Source of the DNA: Bagarius yarrelli
Lineage: Eukaryota; Chordata; Actinopteri; Siluriformes; Sisoridae
Assembly: GCA_005784505.1 (NCBI GenBank)
Contig: VCAZ01000008.1
Span: forward strand, 8,824,763 to 8,888,762
Length of the DNA stretch: 64,000 nucleotides
Reading direction: 5' to 3'
Under the pieces are notes generated by a model. The model had not been told where the DNA came from and did no database searches. It saw nothing but the letters and a program-made list of their open reading frames with translations. This document shows positions 43,782 through 54,930 of this stretch, one piece after another; the first letter of the stretch is position 1; the number at the start of each line of letters is the position of its first letter. The position numbers and the translations under genes are program-made.

Positions 43782-44589
43782 TGATGTCAAGTTAGTTTAG
43801 TCTGCTCTTGTCCTCAAATGAGACAGCCAGAGACACAAAGAGGACAGTAAATATTTATGAACGTCACTGATCTTTAAAAAAAACCCTCCAGATTTAAAAA
43901 GATTTTTTATTATATTTTTGCTCTTTCTCTTATACAGGACCAGGTTTAAATTACCTCTGATGCACTTCCTCTCCATGGCTTTGAATTAGTCTCGTACTAA
44001 CATTTATGTTTAATATGAAAGACAAACACAGCCTACTAGTGACTCGATCCTCTGGCCAATTAGGCCTCAGTGTAGCATTTTTTTTGCAACAAAGCCAATC
44101 TGTCTGCTAACTTTAGATGACCCCGGTCTCTAAGGGATGGTAGCGTTGCACAATGTACTGCTAAACATTTGTGTGTCTAAAGCCAAAGGTTATTTAGCAA
44201 AGGTTGTGTGAGTAAAATAAATGCCAGCTCCAGGATCTTAAACAAAATGGTTTAAAAAACAAAAATGACCATGTTTGGGACGTTGAGCAATTTGGGATGT
44301 TTCTACTTAAAATACAAGGCAGTATTTATGACGAGGTATGAATATTTTATATCTTAGGTCTGATAAATAGTGTATAGCACAATATGACATAATATACATA
44401 TATAAATATGCAGTATTACATCTCTCTATAAATATATAACTGCGTTATGAATAAATTAAATCATCTTGAATAAATTACATCACACTGAAAGCAGTGCATG
44501 TGCATTTTATTAATTAAAAGTAAAGTTTAAATTTACATAACCTTGTTTTCCAGTATTTGATGATAGAATGTTGTTATCAAACGTAGTAG
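43782..44589. other. No feature recognised
   Basis: AT-rich unique DNA. Confidence 0.5.
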
Positions 44590-45060
44590 AAACTGGTATG
44601 TTTACTTTTTTTACTTTTCTTTTTCACTCGAGAAATTTCCTTTTACTTCGCTACATTTTCTTGTCGTTCCTCTGTTACTACTAAATGTTAATGATGTAAA
44701 TGTAGTTTTAATAATTAGTGTCCATCATGTTGCGTATAATGAGATGTCGAGTCTCGCGATAGACTGCAGTCGTCTGAAATTTGTACGTGAAACACGTTCA
44801 TTTATTAAAGCGCCTTCAGTTCAGAAAATAACGACTGAAGAGGGAGAAGAAGTGAGAATATCAGTAAAGACAGAAACACACATGACCTCAACATTCAACC
44901 CGTTTATACACTCCAATGGAGAAAAACCAACAGTTCCATAATGTGACGTCTTCAATGTGACCAAAACAAGTGCTGATATCAGTGTAGAGGACCTCCAGCT
45001 CCAACCTGAGGAAACATCTTACAGTAAAGTTTCATAATAATGACTATTAGAGAGATTCTG
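44590..45060 (-). mobile_element. DNA-transposon relic of the 'AAGTAC/GAGTAAAAGT' type
   Basis: CACTCGAGAAATTTCCTTTT then ACTTCGCTACATTTTC near 44626 matches the end I associate with this group. Further in, GAGGACCTCCAGCTCCAACC with TGAGGAAACATCTTACAGTA near 44979-45020 is a phrase I recall from its interior. The 65-codon frame at 44744-44941 lies inside and is probably element-derived. Confidence 0.45.
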
Positions 45061-45237
45061 TAACTATGGACACTTTAATCTTACTGTAAGTTACTATCAC
45101 ATCTCACACACTCACTTCTTTATCCTCTTTGTATTTTATGTAGTTGTGATTGTTAGTATTTTTTCTGCCTTCAGGATTTTCCATTTATTTAATTTTAAAC
45201 AGGTGACACTGCCATTGTGTGTCCCGGTTTAAGAGCC

Positions 45238-45412
45238 ATTAGAAGCTGGTTAGGGTGTTGGACTGCTAATCGAGGTTTCGGGGTTCGATTCCCAGCATCA
45301 CCAGGTTACCACTGCTGGGCCCCTGATCATGGCCCTTAATTGCTTAATTGCTCAATAAATGAGATAAAAGTAAGTCGCTCTGGAGAAGGACATCTGACAA
45401 ATGCTGTAAATT
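45238..45412 (+). mobile_element. SINE A, plus-strand copy with good box B
   Basis: GAAGCTGGTTAGGGTGTTGG, box B GGGGTTCGATTCCCAGCATC, CCACTGCTGGGCCCCTGATC, and tail GTAAGTCGCTCTGGAGAAGG then ACATCTGACAAATGCTGTAA. A SINE C follows 4 bp later on the other strand. Confidence 0.9.
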
Positions 45413-45416
45413 TATT

Positions 45417-45730
45417 ATACCAGCTTATTCCCTAATTCAAGGTCACAGGGATCTGCTGGAGTCTATCCAAGCCATCTCTGAAAGGGTGAAAGGCAGGATG
45501 AGTACACCCTGGACAGGCCACCAGTCCATAACAGCGCCACACACACACTCACACTCACTCCTATGGGCAATGTAGAATCACTAATTAACCTAACATACAT
45601 GTTTTTGGACTGTAGGGCTGTTAGTTACCCGGAGTAAACACACGCAAGCACAGGGAGAACATGCAAACTCCACACAAAAAGACAAACCTGGGCCTTCTTG
45701 CTGTGGGGCAACCGTGCTAACTACTAAGCC
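45417..45730 (-). mobile_element. SINE C copy
   Basis: CAAGGTCACAGGGATCTGCT, CCTGGACAGGCCACCAGTCC, ATGTTTTTGGACTGTAGGGC, AGGGAGAACATGCAAACTCC and the head complement GGGGCAACCGTGCTAACTAC. Part of the GGAGGAAACTGGAGAACC segment is deleted. Confidence 0.85.
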
Positions 45731-46580
45731 TACTACTAAGGCATGTTGATTTTTGTCACATTTGATTTCCTTTGCATAGTAGTTTTAAATTTTGTTAAAA
45801 TTATAGCAGTTTCTTTAAGAAAAAAACCAGTGAACTACAGATCCTCTAGCACCGTCTGACAGCTCTCACCATCCCGCAGGGTAAAAGGTAGATGTGCCTC
45901 AAGACTTTTCTCTTTTCTGACAACAGATAGTAGAATAAATTTCCTATTGATGTCAGGACGACGAGTGAAGACCTGCTGTACCTATCCCTCAAATACTCAA
46001 TATTTTATGTTGTTTTTCTTAATATATGTCCTTTCAACAACATTTAAACTCAAAGTATGGATGAGTTTATTTATAAGGAACTAGAAAAACATAATTTGCT
46101 AACACACACACACACACACACACTTACACTCTGACCAGTAACTGAGAACTAATCTCCCTCTCCAGAACATGTTCCAGTGTTCACACTGCATACAGGACAA
46201 TTAAACACTTACATGAGTTGTTATTTAGTAAATTTGTGTTTACATGCATATTGTCTCTTCTCTTTTCTTCTTTCTTTTTTATGCTATAGAAAGCTGGGAG
46301 GAGTAAAAACAAAATCTCACTGTATGGTTCAACAGACAGCAACAAAATCTTAAATCCTCAATCTTTGAAGATGAAGATGTTTACGCTGTCCTTTGCCCCC
46401 AACTTCTTCTTCTGTTTCTCCATCAGTGCCACTGTCTCTAACCTGTACAACATAACTGCTCTCACCACTGTCTTCTACAACTTCCCCACTTAACACTCCT
46501 GACTAATTTTTCCACCCATTCCAACCAGCCTGCACTTGTTTTTTTTTACCTCCTTTAGACATTTTCTGTTGCTCTGGACT
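45731..46580. other. Unique DNA with a CA run
   Basis: (CA)n at 46101-46123. No gene or RNA recognised. Confidence 0.5.
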
Positions 46581-46918
46581 GTTCATTCATCCATCCATCC
46601 ATCCATCCACCTATCCATTCATCCATCCCTCCATCCATGCATCCATTGTCTATACCCGCTTATTTCTAATCAGGGTCACAGGGATCTGCTGGAGTCTATG
46701 CCAGCTGTAATTGGGTGAAAGGCAGGGGTACAACCTGGACAGATCACCAGTTCATCACAAGGCCACTTACAGACAAACAACCACACACACTTACACTCAC
46801 TTCTATGGACAATTTAGAATCACCAATTAATCTAACGTATATGTTTTTTGGACTGTGGGGGAAAACCTGGAGAAAACGAGGAGAACAGAGAAAGACCCCT
46901 GTCCCTGACTGTTGACCC
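46581..46918 (-). mobile_element. SINE C with expanded (CATC)n end
   Basis: It begins with a (CATC)n run at 46587-46640, an expansion of the family's 3' tail. Then TCAGGGTCACAGGGATCTGC, GGACAGATCACCAGTTCATC and TATGTTTTTTGGACTGTGGG. The tRNA head is mostly missing. Confidence 0.8.
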
Positions 46919-47026
46919 CAAGTACGTGAACTACTGTACCTTTTTTACCTTTTTACCCTGTATTCTCACTCTTACACTTTTATAGCTTTTATTCACACAC
47001 ATGCATTCTGTATTGCAACTAAAATC

Positions 47027-47166
47027 CATTCACTCATTCATCTTCTATATCAGCTTATTCCTTAATTCAGGGTCATGACGATCTGCTGGAGTCTATCCTA
47101 GCGTCTATGAAAGGGCAAAAGACAGGAGGGGTTACACCCTGGACAGGTCGCCAGTCCATCGCAGGG
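47027..47166 (-). mobile_element. SINE C 3' part
   Basis: CATTCATCTTCTATATCAGC, TTCAGGGTCATGACGATCTG, CCTGGACAGGTCGCCAGTCC. It stops at GCAGGGTGGAA, so only the 3' 140 bp remain, consistent with 5' truncation at insertion. Confidence 0.8.
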
Positions 47167-47589
47167 TGGAACTAAAATTCTAAAATGGAATTCCAATTTA
47201 TTGACTCGTGCATGGTAAAATAGAGCAGTGAAAAAAAATTATAGGTTTGCTTCTCAGCTCTTTCATAAGTTTGGGCTTTTAAAAAGGCACCCATCATGCT
47301 GGATAGACAAAGATTTATTGTGTTAGTGTCACACAATTTAATCATGCGGAACCATGTACGCATTCAATCAAGTGAATCAGACCAGCTTTATTATTGAGTG
47401 CATTTTTACACTCATAATTACGAACCTTTCTGGATTTGCGATATCGCAGAATTGCTCTTTGACGCATCATCCCTACTTGAACATTACCAGTTAATCTAAG
47501 GTGCAGTAATATTCGCAATACCCAACCAGATTTTAGTCCTTCTTCTTCTTGATTCTTCTGGATTCTTGATGATGTGAACTCATTACAGC
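47167..47589. other. No feature recognised
   Basis: Unique DNA; the 85-codon minus frame at 47342-47599 has no recognisable domain. Confidence 0.45.
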
Positions 47590-47800
47590 CCATGCACAAA
47601 GCTCATTTAAATACAGTTTCCTCCCCCTAATTAGCATAAAAAAGCATTTATAAAATTATAGTCGTAAATCACCTGATAGCTGCTCACACAATTTATCTGA
47701 TTGCACACACAAAGCCGCCTGATTGGGACTGTGTCTTTTATCTAAGCTTAGAAACACTTTCAGTACATAATAAGGTATACGGGTCATATTCAGCATTGAG
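47590..47800. promoter_or_regulatory. Candidate conserved non-coding block with CTAATTAG
   Basis: The homeodomain palindrome CTAATTAG lies at 47627-47634, followed by CATAAAAAAGCATTTATAAA and a repeat-free stretch with GATTGCACACACAAAGCCGC near 47699. Inference from motif and absence of repeats. Confidence 0.28.
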
Positions 47801-48000
47801 TTGTGCACACAGTTATAGCGAGGAATTCATAATAAAAATTTTGGGTAATGGGATGACAGACATAAGCGATGAACTGTTTGGGACACATAACATTTTAACC
47901 TTGAAGTGCATTGCAGACTGGTGGCTCATTTATAGTTTCACAGTTTTATTGTTGTATAAATAAAACTCTGCACGGTGCCTAATTAAAGAGTGCTGTTAGT

Positions 48001-48350
48001 AAAATGGATGAGCGGTCAAGGCTTTATATTGTTGATTAGAGGCTCAGGGTTCAAATCCCAGTATTTCCATATACATTTCTGGCATTTGTCAGAAGTTCTT
48101 ATCCAGAGTGACTTACATTTATCTCATTTATCCAACTAAGCAGTTCAGGGTTAGGGGCCTTGCTTAGGGACCCATCAGTGGCAGCCTGGTAGTCCTTGGA
48201 ATTGAACTGACGTCATTATGATTAGCAGTTGAGCTTTGTGGGCCTGTTTAGGGCCCCTGAGCAAGGCCCTTAACCCCTTTCTGCTCCAGGGGTGCCATAT
48301 TATAGCTGACCCTGCACTCGGGCCACAAATTTCAATGTGCAGTAATAAAT
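48001..48350 (+). mobile_element. SINE B, split by a SINE A
   Basis: The head 48001-48068 (GATGAGCGGTCAAGGCTTTA, TTGTTGATTAGAGGCTCAGG, box B GGTTCAAATCCCAG) is separated from the body 48236-48350 (GGGCCCCTGAGCAAGGCCCT, CTGCTCCAGGGGTGCCATAT, TATAGCTGACCCTGCACTCG, ACAAATTTCAATGTGCAGTA). Order and strand agree, so it is one copy cut in two. Confidence 0.72.
48069..48235 (-). mobile_element. SINE A inserted in SINE B
   Basis: ATACATTTCTGGCATTTGTC, CTTATCCAGAGTGACTTACA, CTTAGGGACCCATCAGTGGC and GGAATTGAACTGACGTCATT. The tRNA 5' end is ragged, so the right boundary (48225-48245) is uncertain. Confidence 0.75.
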
Positions 48351-48352
48351 AT

Positions 48353-48450
48353 GCAAAGGTGGATCAAGTATTAATCTTAATAGGTACTTGAGTAAGAGTA
48401 AAAAAGTAACCAATAAAAATCTACTTTGGTAGTTACTAGTTGCTTCTGAT
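48353..48450. mobile_element. DNA-transposon end of the 'AAGTAC/GAGTAAAAGT' type
   Basis: GCAAAGGTGGATCAAGTATT, TAGGTACTTGAGTAAGAGTA and AAAAGTAACCAATAAAAATC are end-type words related to 6217-6425. The second end is not found. Confidence 0.45.
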
Positions 48451-48550
48451 TTGATTGACATGATGCAAAAACCCTGAATTGTTAACTACTTCTCTGTTTT
48501 TTTTCTACCCTTTTAAGATCAGTTTCTTTAAACATACACTACATTTTTAA

Positions 48551-48892
48551 CATCCATCTATCCGTCCATTTTCTATACCTGCTTATTCCCTAATTCGGGG
48601 TCACAGGGATCTGCTGAAGTCTATCCCAGCTATCAATGAAAGGGCGACAGGCAGGAGGACCCTGGGCAGGTCGCCAGTCCATCACAGGGCCACACACACT
48701 CATACTCACTTAGAATTGGCAATTAAGAATCACCAATCAATCTAACATACATGTTTTTGTACTGTGGGAGGAAACTGGAGAACCCGGAGTAAACCCACAC
48801 AAGCACGGGGAGAACATACAAGCTATATACAGAATTGAACCCGGAACCTTCTTGCTGTGAGGTAACGGTGCTAACCACTAAGCCACTATGAT
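48551..48892 (-). mobile_element. SINE C, near full length
   Basis: CATCCATCTATCCGTCCATT, GGGTCACAGGGATCTGCTGA, GTACTGTGGGAGGAAACTGG, GAGAACCCGGAGTAAACCCA and the head complement GCTGTGAGGTAACGGTGCTA then ACCACTAAGCCAC. Box A and box B both survive in part. Confidence 0.88.
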
Positions 48893-48933
48893 GACAAGTC
48901 TTTGGCTTTATTAAGCTTTTTTTTATACAGTGT

Positions 48934-48960
48934 TGGGGGTGGGGGTGGGAGGGGGGTGGG
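48934..48960 (+). repeat. G-rich tract, potential G-quadruplex
   Basis: G-runs of 5, 5, 3, 6 and 3 separated by single T or A. The second such tract in the window, again on the plus strand and just downstream of a repeat. Confidence 0.85.
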
Positions 48961-48989
48961 TTACAGATAATTCATTAGAGATGGTGAAA

Positions 48990-49620
48990 CTAATTGGTTT
49001 CTTTGCCAACAAATTTGGTCATTAATTGTGTTTACCAATTTGTAAAATCCTGTGAGATGTCTAACATTTCGCCTGCACAATAGTTTGTTTTTTTTTTATT
49101 TGCTTTCTACTCAACTGATTAGCAGACTTAATTAATCCATTTCATTAGCCGATTTCAATGTCAAAAACAACAATGTCAGCTAAAATGATGGCTCTGGAAC
49201 ACGTACCGCATCCAAACGGGACCCAGCGTGTTTAAGAAACGAACCCTCTCGCGGCTGCGCGTCCTCCCTGATGTAGCGTTCGCTTTGAAACAAGTTAAAG
49301 AGTGAAATTAGCCCTCAGACTCACAACTAAGTGATGCTGACATCCCATAATTATGTCCACGACATCGAAAATTAATCAGTCGCACATCTGTGGAAACAAT
49401 TTAAACATCTGTCAGTCAGTTTGACAACATATGATGGATAATTGTGCTCGCTGGGTGCTTTCTTCCACTGGTGTTTCCGTGTAAATATTTCAGCGCCTTC
49501 GCGTTTATGATGTGCGACGACGCAGCTGCTGTTATACCCCCGCGCCATAGAAATCTATCAGATGGGACATCCGTAACACAGCACCCCATTTGCATAAACA
49601 GCAATCAAGGGTGAGAATAA
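48990..49620. promoter_or_regulatory. Candidate conserved non-coding block with octamer and homeodomain words
   Basis: About 630 bp free of repeats, with a CpG-containing middle (CGCGGCTGCGCGTCC near 49251). Motif-like words: GACTTAATTAATCC near 49125, CATAATTATGTCC near 49347, GAAAATTAATCAGTC near 49368 and an exact octamer ATTTGCAT at 49588-49595 followed by AAACAG. Only a 62-codon minus frame is present. A strong candidate by texture, unproven. Confidence 0.35.
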
Positions 49621-49935
49621 AAAGAAATATTTTAAGAAGGATTTAACATTGTAGTACATCACATACACACACACGCACACACACACACACAGTGTCTTTT
49701 TCTACTTAAACATGAACCTCAGAGACTTGTTTGTCAGTCATTTGGTTGCTTTGGTGTTTTTACCGTTCTGTTGTTTTTTCTTTTCTCTTTCATCAGCTGG
49801 AACTGCCTAATTACAGGGACATCATGTCTTACAGGAGGAGTTGTTAATTGTGGAAAAACTGAAACTTTGACATTTGTCCTCCATCTGCGACGAGTGTATT
49901 ATGTTTTTAAAGCGGTCCATTGAGAATTTACTTTC
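49621..49935. other. CA run and unique DNA
   Basis: A (CA)n run with one CG step at about 49665-49691, then T-rich unique DNA. Confidence 0.6.
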
Positions 49936-49937
49936 TT

Positions 49938-49940
<3 letters not shown>

Positions 49941-49972
<32 letters not shown>

Positions 49973-50134
49973 TCTTTCTTTGCCTCTATGTTTCTGTCTC
50001 TCTCTCTCTATCTCTCTCTCTCTCTTTGTCGCTCTCTTTCTCACGTTCCCTTCTTTGTCTTTTTCTATCTCTCGCTCTCTCTCTTTGTCTCTCTCTCTTT
50101 TTCGCTCTTTTTCGCTCTTTTTCACTTTCCCTTT

Positions 50135-50197
<63 letters not shown>

Positions 50198-50292
50198 CAT
50201 TCTCACTTTCCCTTCTCTATCTTTTTCTATCTCTCTCTCTTTCTTTGTCTCTATCTTTCTGTCTTTCTCTCTCTCTTTTTCTCTCTCTCTAT
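49941..50292. repeat. Polypyrimidine array: CT-rich, (TATC)n, CT-rich
   Basis: CT-rich DNA at 49941-50130, (TATC)n at 50135-50197 and CT-rich again to 50292. The phrase TTCTCACTTTCCCTTCTCTA and relatives recur on both sides of the tetranucleotide run. Frames of 114-168 codons are low-complexity artefacts. Confidence 0.95.
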
Positions 50293-50679
50293 TACACACA
50301 CATTTTTCAAAAAAACATTTATTACGTTATTTGGTCTCTGCTTTTTATGTTATGTGACTTGTATAAATAAAGTTGTGTAAAAAGACAAAAGTCTCTCTCT
50401 TTCTCACTTTCTCTTCTTTCTTTTTTCCTTTGTTTCCTCCTCTTTCTCTCTCTTTTTTTTGTAATTAGTTTAACCTTCATTTCTATGTCTCTCACTTTTT
50501 CTCGCTCATTATCCTTGCTTAAAAGTGTAGTAGGACATGTGGGAAAATGCTAACTGTAGCCTGATAGCACTGAAAGTGTTCTTCCCACCCCTGCATTACT
50601 TATACTTTCAATATGTTTAAAAAAATTATCACTTTTCTAATCTCTATACAGTTAATAAGTTATTAAGATAATATTACTG
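50293..50679. other. T/C-rich then unique DNA
   Basis: Further CTTTCTC-type sequence at 50393-50460, then AT-rich DNA. Confidence 0.5.
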
Positions 50680-50858
50680 TGAGCTAGAGAAGAAAAGAAG
50701 CTGCTGGTGAGAGGATCTACTGGGGTTAGTGGACTTGATCATGGGTGACATCACCTTCCCCTCGGATAAGGGCGAGAAGGAGAACAGTACTCATCTGCCT
50801 CTGATTAGCTGAGAGATGACGAGGGCAGCTTAGGGCGTCAAAAACGTTATTTCTCTCC
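50680..50858. promoter_or_regulatory. Short candidate conserved block
   Basis: Repeat-free, GC-balanced segment with TGGGTGACATCACC near 50742 and CTGATTAGCTGAGAGATGAC near 50801, immediately before another CT run. Weak inference. Confidence 0.22.
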
Positions 50859-50974
50859 CCGATCTCTCTCTCTCTCTTTCTTTCTCTTTCTGTTTTCTTT
50901 TTTTCATTTTCTTTCTAGACAGCTTGAGCAGAAATATTAGGCTATATTTTTCTATAGTTAACTAGTCATGTGGA

Positions 50975-51160
50975 CACTGGTCAAGAGTTTTAGATAATGA
51001 ACAATCTGAACTCATTGAGGTCTTATTAATAACAGATGGGCTCTATAGAACCTGGCCGCTTTGTCATGCTGGAACAATGTTTAGAATGATGGAAATTCTT
51101 AATGCAGCAAAAGACATCCTAGACAACTTTGTCCTTGGCAAACTTTTGACCTTATAATAA
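50975..51160 (-). mobile_element. Tc1-like relic, fragment
   Basis: GCCGCTTTGTCATGCTGGAA then CAATGTTTAG, and AATGCAGCAAAAGACATCCT then AGACAACTTTG, parallel the family at 42150-42430 and 36430-36530. Termini are lost. Confidence 0.55.
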
Positions 51161-51879
51161 ATGTTGAATGCCCGACAAAAGCAGATTACACTTGAATCAA
51201 ATTTTTTATTTCGTATTTTTGGAAAAAGTCATGTCAATGTTATTAGTTTGTAAGAGTCATGTTTCCCAAAATCTAAAATTTAGGACGTTTAAAGATATTT
51301 CTTTTGTCTTAATGTCCAAAAAGTAAATAGGTAATTAGATTTACACTAATTTTTAATTCTTTTTACATTTTACATTTACATTATTATTTTTTTAATTTAA
51401 TTTATTTTTAATGTAATTATTTTTGCCATTTTTATTTTATTGGATTATTATTTATTTATTCTATTTTTTCAATTTTATGTATTTTTTCAATTTTATTTCA
51501 TGTCATTGTATTATTATTTTATTTTCTGACTATTTTATTATTTAATTAAATTTTATTTATTGACTACAAAGACCTAATCATTTCCAAAAGTTTCCTGTCG
51601 GGTGTCAGGGAGTTAAATGTCCAAAAAGCGAATAAACAACATGCAGTTTACAGACGAGTTGTGTATAGCTGTCGGTGTATAAGTGACAGTAGGGACGAGC
51701 TTGTTTTGTGTCTGTTCTGCAACAATCCATAAAAAGTCATTCTTTACTAAATAAAATAATGTTGGCGTGTTGTAGCTGATATGTTAAATAAAACACTGCA
51801 TTTTTACTGTTAAAAATAATCAACATCAGAGTTTATATTGAATCATGTTACGCTCATAATATTGACTGATCTCTCTATA
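51161..51879. other. AT-rich low-complexity DNA
   Basis: Extremely T/A-rich from 51340 to 51565, with ATTTTATT-type words. No repeat family assigned. Confidence 0.6.
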
Positions 51880-52520
51880 GTTACGGAGGAAGACCGACGC
51901 TGTGCATGTAATCAGGCAGGATGTCCTCCATAAACCCTATAATGGTGTCAGTTTCTCACAGGGATTTGAACATTAAAGCAGTTCCTTATCCGTAGATTAC
52001 CTGTAGTTCCAGGAGATGATGGCGTGTTTTCAGATGGAGTCTTTTGAAAGTGGCAGCCTTTCGCTTTGGTGTGGGTTTTTTTTTATTTGTAGACCACGAC
52101 CAGGCGGGTGTGTACGTGTGAAAGAGAGTGTGCGTGCATTGTAATCTGTGTGTGTGTCTCCTGGCTGGCCTTTCTATTTGCTGCGTAACACCAAGTTTGA
52201 CTCCCACGGCGGCTCTGAGATCAGAGGAAAGCTCTGGGTGGCAGAACGCTGGCGTGCAGCTGCAGCTACACACAGGAAGACTAGAACAGCATCCCACACA
52301 CTGTGCTCGGCTCACCGAGGAGGCGGGAAGTGCTTTAGAGTGTGCAGTGGCTCTCGAGGCATGCTTAAGCTCAGCCAAGGCCCATTTCATTGCTTTGGCG
52401 TGTTTGCTTATGCTGTCATTCTGGTCAGTGATTTGTGATAAGTGCAGTAACTCTCAGGAAGCTGAGTATTTTATAAGGATCCTGAATTAAATTAGCAGTA
52501 AGTATTAATTATCTACAGTA
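51880..52520. promoter_or_regulatory. Candidate conserved non-coding block, GC-richer
   Basis: Raised GC and no repeats. GTGCAGCTGCAGCTACAC near 52255 gives overlapping CAGCTG E-boxes, and GTCAGTGATTTGTGATAAGT near 52425 looks motif-rich. Frames of 134 (minus), 120 and 96 codons (plus) overlap in different phases. They are mutually exclusive and show no domain, so no exon is called. Confidence 0.28.
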
Positions 52521-52653
52521 ACATACGGAAAAACAAACTGAACACAAATTATATTATAAACTATTTATTTCTTTGACAGTTTATTTTAATGGCATTCGAC
52601 ATTTTTTTACATTATTTTTTCTTTACCTTTGTAAAATTTTATTATTATTATAT

Positions 52654-52956
52654 TTATTCATTCATTTATCTTTTATACCCACTAATTCAGGGTCACAAGG
52701 ATCTGTTGGAGTCTATCCGAGCCGTCTCTGAAAGGGCGAAAGTGGGGTACACCCTGGACAGATCACCAGTCCATCACAGGGCCACACACTCACTCCTATC
52801 TAACATACATGTTTTTGGACTGCTGACGAAAACCGGAGGACCCGGAGTAAACCCACGCGAGCATGGAGAGAACATGCAAACTTCACACAGAAAGACCCCT
52901 GCCCGGGAAATTACTGTGATCCAACAGTGCTAACCATTAGGCCACCATGCTGCCCC
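52654..52956 (-). mobile_element. SINE C copy
   Basis: TCATTCATTTATCTTTTATA, TCAGGGTCACAAGGATCTGT, CCTGGACAGATCACCAGTCC, GAGAGAACATGCAAACTTCA and the head complement GGCCACCATGCTGCCCC. Part of the centre before TAACATACATGTTTTTGG is deleted. Confidence 0.85.
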
Positions 52957-52963
52957 TTTTTAT

Positions 52964-53097
52964 GTTCATTCATTTAATCATCTTTTATACCTGCTTATTC
53001 CCTAATTCGGGGTCACAGGTATGTGCTGGAGTCTATTCCAGTAGTCTGTAAAAAGCAGAAAGACAGGAGGGGGACACCCTGTAGAAGTCGCCAGTCC
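52964..53097 (-). mobile_element. SINE C 3' part, in tandem with the previous copy
   Basis: TTCATTCATTTAATCATCTT, GGGGTCACAGGTATGTGCTG, GGGGACACCCTGTAGAAGTC then GCCAGTCC. It lies 8 bp from the head of the preceding copy, same strand. Confidence 0.8.
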
Positions 53098-53429
53098 TTA
53101 TTATGTTCAGTTTATTTGATTTTTTTAATCTTTTTATTTTATTCTTTTTCTTCTTCTTATTATTATTATTATATAATTCAAACTAATTTTATTTCAATAG
53201 AATTTTTAATTGTTTTATTTATTTTTATTTTTACATTTTTAATAGGTGCATAAAGAAAAGAAAGTTGTGCCAAAATTTCCAAAATTGTGTAAATGGTTTA
53301 ACAACCGCAATTCACTTTGCATTAATAAAAACATACAACCTCTATAGGGCTCCAGCCCCTTTGATACTCATGTGATATAGTCCATGTTTGAGAAGGAATC
53401 ACAGTCTTTTTGAAGTCTCTCCGTCTTAA
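53098..53429. other. AT-rich DNA with (ATT)n
   Basis: TTCTTCTTCTTATTATTATT near 53147-53172, then very T-rich sequence. No gene. Confidence 0.55.
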
Positions 53430-53770
53430 AAACAATGAGCATATGTCCAAAGCTAATCATTCTCCAACTCAAACAGGCCCGGCATGACAGATCTCCAGCT
53501 CGGAGTGTGAGAGGAAAGATGATTCATTCTATTGTTAATTTACGGGCCTCCTGCTCCCCTCATGGACGCAGCGAGTTGTCTTTCCTTGTGCTTTCCTCTT
53601 CACTGGTTTCTGCCAGCACTGTGGTGGGTCCCTCATGCTCCCGATGATGAAATCTAGGCTCTGCTGAGGAAAGCCGCACGGTGGGAGGCCTCAGGGTTTC
53701 ACCATGATACAGGGAATTAGCTGTTACATGACTAAATCCTGGCTCACACACACGTCGCTGTTGTTCGGCT
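53430..53770. promoter_or_regulatory. Candidate conserved non-coding block
   Basis: Repeat-free with AAGCTAATCATTCTCC near 53450, GATTCATTCTATTGTTAATT near 53521 (SOX-like) and GGGAATTAGCTGTTACATGA near 53712. Short frames on both strands, no domain. Confidence 0.3.
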
Positions 53771-54469
53771 CTACATATTTAGATAGTTTGTTTACCGTTT
53801 TGGATCTTACACCAATTAAACGCTGGCACAAAAAAATGAAAATGCTTTAAGGTTAACAAACGTCAGTGTGATTGGCTAAATTTTACTGGACTGTTTTAAT
53901 GGTATGTTTAAGAGAGCCAGCTAAAGATGTTGCCCCTAAACATGATGCCAAACAATACTGACTGTAATTGGTTGTTTCACATGTCAGTCAGATGCTCTAT
54001 CAACCAATAAACGTTGCAGTGGATTTCTTCCATCTGGCTGTGCAAGACTGGTGTACCATGTGATCATAGACATCTGTGTACAGGAAGCAGTTACTACAGT
54101 GTAAAAAAGTAAAAAATAGCAGCAGTGTGTTGAATTCTTTCATTTTTATGTCTCACAGACTTCCTGTTAAAACATCAGGCTAAATGATAGAACAATTGGG
54201 TTTGAGGAAATACCAGAAGATTTATAGGTGAAATAAATTTTCACAGGTGGATGTGTGTGTGGGTATGTTTGACGTGCTTAATTCTAAACACAGCAATCTT
54301 ATCTTACCACTCTGCACCACTTGCCTACATCATAGCTATATATAACTTCCTGCTAAACAGAGAAATCCAGCCACCCATTCAAAATATTAAATAGCATCTT
54401 TTCCTCTCTGATTGTAATCAACTCTTTTTTTTTTTATCTCTTCCCTTTAATACACATCCATCGTTTTTA
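53771..54469. other. No feature recognised
   Basis: Unique-looking DNA; T-run near 54424. Confidence 0.5.
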
Positions 54470-54680
54470 CTTTCCAGCTCCGGGCCTCTCATCTACACTC
54501 AAGTCAATCCGATCCATTTTACTCATCTGCCAATCTCAATCTAGCCGATCAGCGCTCATCTCCTCATCTCTCTAGCTGTGTCGAATCAATTAGACCCTCC
54601 AATTGGCTTGCCACCACTGCTGGTGCAAACCTGCACACAATTCCCTCTTTTAATACTTGGACTAATAGGTTAAATTGGAG
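54470..54680. promoter_or_regulatory. Candidate conserved non-coding block
   Basis: ATCAATTAGACCCTCCAATT near 54585 has homeodomain-like cores. GATCAGCGCTCATCTCCTCA near 54547 is part of a balanced, repeat-free segment. Weak. Confidence 0.22.
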
Positions 54681-54930
54681 TTAAATTGTAATATATAGTC
54701 AACCGGGGATGGAGGTGTTCTCGGTGGACTTGCTGTTTCCTGGTGTGTGACATATTACAATACGCAAGAATTTTTGTAAAGTCTCTTCGGTGGCGAATTA
54801 GCACTGATTTATTACACTTGATTGCTACTGTTGTGGTTTAGTCAAGATTTATCTGTCTGTCTGTTTATCTATCTATCTATCTAAACAATTCTTTAATTGT
54901 GGCTCAAATCAACATATGGAAATTGCGTGA

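Noticed and set aside
51986..52490. 134-codon minus frame and 120/96-codon plus frames
   Set aside because: Mutually overlapping, no recognisable motif, contains a TG-rich run; no exon support.
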